Shown here piece after piece: positions 62,285 through 64,000 of a stretch of 64,000 nucleotides of DNA. The DNA is from Microbacterium sp. YJN-G. GTDB taxonomy: Bacteria; Actinomycetota; Actinomycetes; Actinomycetales; Microbacteriaceae. The notes beneath the pieces were generated by a model. That model saw only the letters and a program-made list of their open reading frames with translations. It was not told the DNA's origin and searched no databases. The stretch is from the NCBI RefSeq assembly GCF_015040615.1, contig NZ_CP060402.1, positions 2,294,001 through 2,358,000 of the forward strand, in the 5' to 3' direction. Made by a program: the position numbers and the translations under genes. Within the stretch, counting starts at the first letter, position 1. Every line of letters begins with the position of its first letter.

Positions 62285-64000
62285 TCACCGGGCGGTGACG
62301 GCAGCGGTGAGGGATGCCGGAAGACCGGCGATCTGGTCGAATCGGCCGGGGCCGGCGGCGTGGACAGTGCCGTCGGGGAAGACGACGCGGGCGATGGTGC
62401 TCACCGGGATGTCGGCGGTGATGCGGATGGCCTCGCCTTCGACTCGCCACTCGACGGCGATCTCGCCCTGGGGGCCGTCGTGGGTGCCGCGTGCCCAGGT
62501 CATGCCCGGCGCGGGCACGGGAGAGATCGTGATCTTCTCCCACGCGACCGAGTCGGCGTCCTGCTGCAGCCCCAACGTGTGGGTGTGGAGGAAGCGGATG
62601 ACGGCGCCCTTGCTGTAGTGGTTGAGCGAGTCATGGGCGGTGCCGTGCTCGTCGATGCCCTCCCAGTCCTCCCAGATGGTCGTCGCGCCGCGGTCGACCA
62701 TGTACAGCCATGACGGCGTGGTCCGCTGCCCCAGCAGCGCGTAGGCGAGGTCGGCGCGCCCCGCATCCGCGAGCACGGGGAGCAGGTCTCCGGTCGCGAG
62801 GAAGCCGGTGGCAAGGTGCGTGTCGTTCTCCTGGATCAGCTCGACGAGCCGCTCGACCGCGGCCGCACGCAGGTCGGCGGGGACCAGGCCGAACGACAGA
62901 GCGCGCACATAGGCGGCCTGGGTGTCGGTCGCTGTCGTGCCGTCACTGTTCAGGTAGCCCAGACGCCAGGCGTCGGCGACCTTGTCGGCGGTCTCGGCGT
63001 AGCGCGCAGCATCCGTCTCGTGTCCGAGGATCTCGGCGATCCGGGCGAGCGTCGCGGTCGACCGGTGCAGATAGGCGGTACCCACCTCGCCCTTGTCGGC
63101 CATGAACCACGCCATCGGATTGTGCTTGATCGGGTCGACGCGGTTGCCGTCGGCGTCGCGTTCCTTGGGCTCGGTCCACTCGCCCCAGTGGAACGTGCCG
63201 TCCCAGAGGTACTGCTCGAACGACTCCGGCTCGGGCGACGCCTGCACCCGGGCGTGGTGGCGGGTGGTGCGGGCCTTCTCGAGCGCCCACTCCACCCAGC
63301 GCACCATGGCGTCGTAGTTCTCGGCGAGCACCTCGCGGTCGCCGTACGAGAGGTACATCTCCCACGGCACGGCGACGATCGCGTCGCCCCAGCCCGACGA
63401 ACCGGTCATCATCGCGAACTGGTCGTCGAGGTGGTGCTTGATGCGACGGCCGTCCGGAGAGAAGTTCGCGATGCGACCGTCATCGAGCTGGTCGTCACGC
63501 ACCGAGCGCAACCACTTGCGGGTGAAGCCGAGCACGTCATACAGGCGCGTCGCGGTGGGCGCGAACACCTGGTAGTCGCCACTCCAGGCGAGCCGCTCGC
63601 GGGTCGGGCAGTCGGTGGGGACATCGACCGCGTTGCCGCGGAAGCTCCAGTCGGCGATCTCGTGCAGCCGGTTCAGATCCTCGTCGCTGCTGGCGAAGGT
63701 GCCGGCTCGGGCGAGGTCTGTCTGAACGATCTGCATCGTGATGGACGTCGGGTCGAATCCTGCGCCCCGACGGCTGAGGCGCACGTACTGGAAGCCGTGG
63801 ACGGTGTGACGCGGCTCGAACACATCGCCCGCAGCGCCGGCGATGACCTCGTCGCGCTGGACGAACGCCTTGCGCCCCTCAGGCCGCTCGGAGTCGAGGT
63901 GCGCCGTCGACAGGTCGCCTGAGGCATCCACATACTCGCCGTAGTCGATCTCGGTGCGCGTACCTGGAACGCCGAGGTCGTTGAGACGAACCCAGCCCGA
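62285..64000 (-). CDS. GH78 alpha-L-rhamnosidase (N-terminus beyond window)
   Basis: About 571 residues visible, open to base 64000 (SGWVRLNDLGVPG ... DYGEYVD lead in), so the N-terminal beta-domains are missing. The (alpha/alpha)6 barrel has VDVPTDCPTRERLAWSGDYQ, with the catalytic acid Glu of the CPTRERLGW-type motif, SSGWGDAIVAVPWEMYLSYG with the conserved Asp, and the later TIWEDWEGIDEHG holding the general base Glu; the C-terminal beta-sandwich ends in AVTAR. Removes terminal rhamnose from flavonoid or saponin glycosides or pectin fragments. Confidence 0.93.
   Translation of the reverse strand, partial: SGWVRLNDLGVPGTRTEIDYGEYVDASGDLSTAHLDSERPEGRKAFVQRDEVIAGAAGDVFEPRHTVHGFQYVRLSRRGAGFDPTSITMQIVQTDLARAGTFASSDEDLNRLHEIADWSFRGNAVDVPTDCPTRERLAWSGDYQVFAPTATRLYDVLGFTRKWLRSVRDDQLDDGRIANFSPDGRRIKHHLDDQFAMMTGSSGWGDAIVAVPWEMYLSYGDREVLAENYDAMVRWVEWALEKARTTRHHARVQASPEPESFEQYLWDGTFHWGEWTEPKERDADGNRVDPIKHNPMAWFMADKGEVGTAYLHRSTATLARIAEILGHETDAARYAETADKVADAWRLGYLNSDGTTATDTQAAYVRALSFGLVPADLRAAAVERLVELIQENDTHLATGFLATGDLLPVLADAGRADLAYALLGQRTTPSWLYMVDRGATTIWEDWEGIDEHGTAHDSLNHYSKGAVIRFLHTHTLGLQQDADSVAWEKITISPVPAPGMTWARGTHDGPQGEIAVEWRVEGEAIRITADIPVSTIARVVFPDGTVHAAGPGRFDQIAGLPASLTAAVTAR

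Overview
The window is high-GC DNA with dense, often overlapping (ATGA) gene pairs, frequent GTG starts, leaderless-type promoters and the abundant 'ggatgc/gcatcc' codon pairs typical of Microbacteriaceae. I infer a Microbacterium-like actinobacterium from composition and gene families only; no rRNA, tRNA, CRISPR array or replication origin was found.

Layout. (1) 1-4.7 kb: a peptide-type ABC solute-binding protein (cut by the window edge) diverges from an alpha/beta hydrolase, a MetY-like PLP enzyme and a luciferase-like FMN monooxygenase, which looks like an organosulfur uptake/assimilation module. (2) 4.8-9.9 kb: a TPP riboswitch controls thiC, followed by an overlapping MFS transporter, a Gfo/Idh/MocA oxidoreductase and a NYN-domain nuclease-like protein. 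(3) 9.9-20.9 kb: ordinary chromosomal genes (DUF4166, TIGR01777 epimerase, PLDc_N membrane protein, sulfurtransferase, aldo/keto reductase, pgi, an NCS1 permease behind a twin-palindrome operator, flavodoxin-like protein, a tiny secreted peptide, a fatty-acid desaturase with no canonical start codon, VOC protein).

(4) 20.9-34.1 kb: an accessory island, less GC-rich in its left part. It holds a HEPN-type protein and an AlbA_2/Schlafen-type protein (convergent, with a serine-recombinase-like scrap between them), several unknown genes, a complete IS256-family element with 8-bp target duplication that splits an unknown gene in frame, a possibly frameshifted gene, a large membrane protein and an orphan MobF relaxase-helicase. 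No conjugation pore, coupling protein or integrase is present, so it reads as a decayed mobilisable element with candidate defence cargo.

(5) 34.1-39.2 kb: GH2 beta-galactosidase-like enzyme, AraC regulator and GPH sugar symporter. (6) 39.3-64 kb: a minus-strand glycoside/hexuronate catabolic region: alpha-L-rhamnosidase (cut by the window edge), GH1, two SDRs, TIM-barrel isomerase, two GH43 enzymes, glucuronate isomerase, fructuronate reductase, Opp-type importer (SBP, permease, fused permease-ATPase, ATPase), MFS transporter, beta-glucuronidase, mannonate dehydratase, gluconokinase, LacI repressor and a Gfo/Idh/MocA dehydrogenase. Glycosides would enter by ABC or MFS, be trimmed by the rhamnosidase, glucosidase, GH43 and GUS enzymes, and glucuronate would pass through fructuronate and mannonate to 2-keto-3-deoxygluconate. 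A recurring LacI-type palindrome (GGCAACCGATTGCC and variants) stands before four transcription units, defining a local regulon probably controlled by the LacI encoded at its end.
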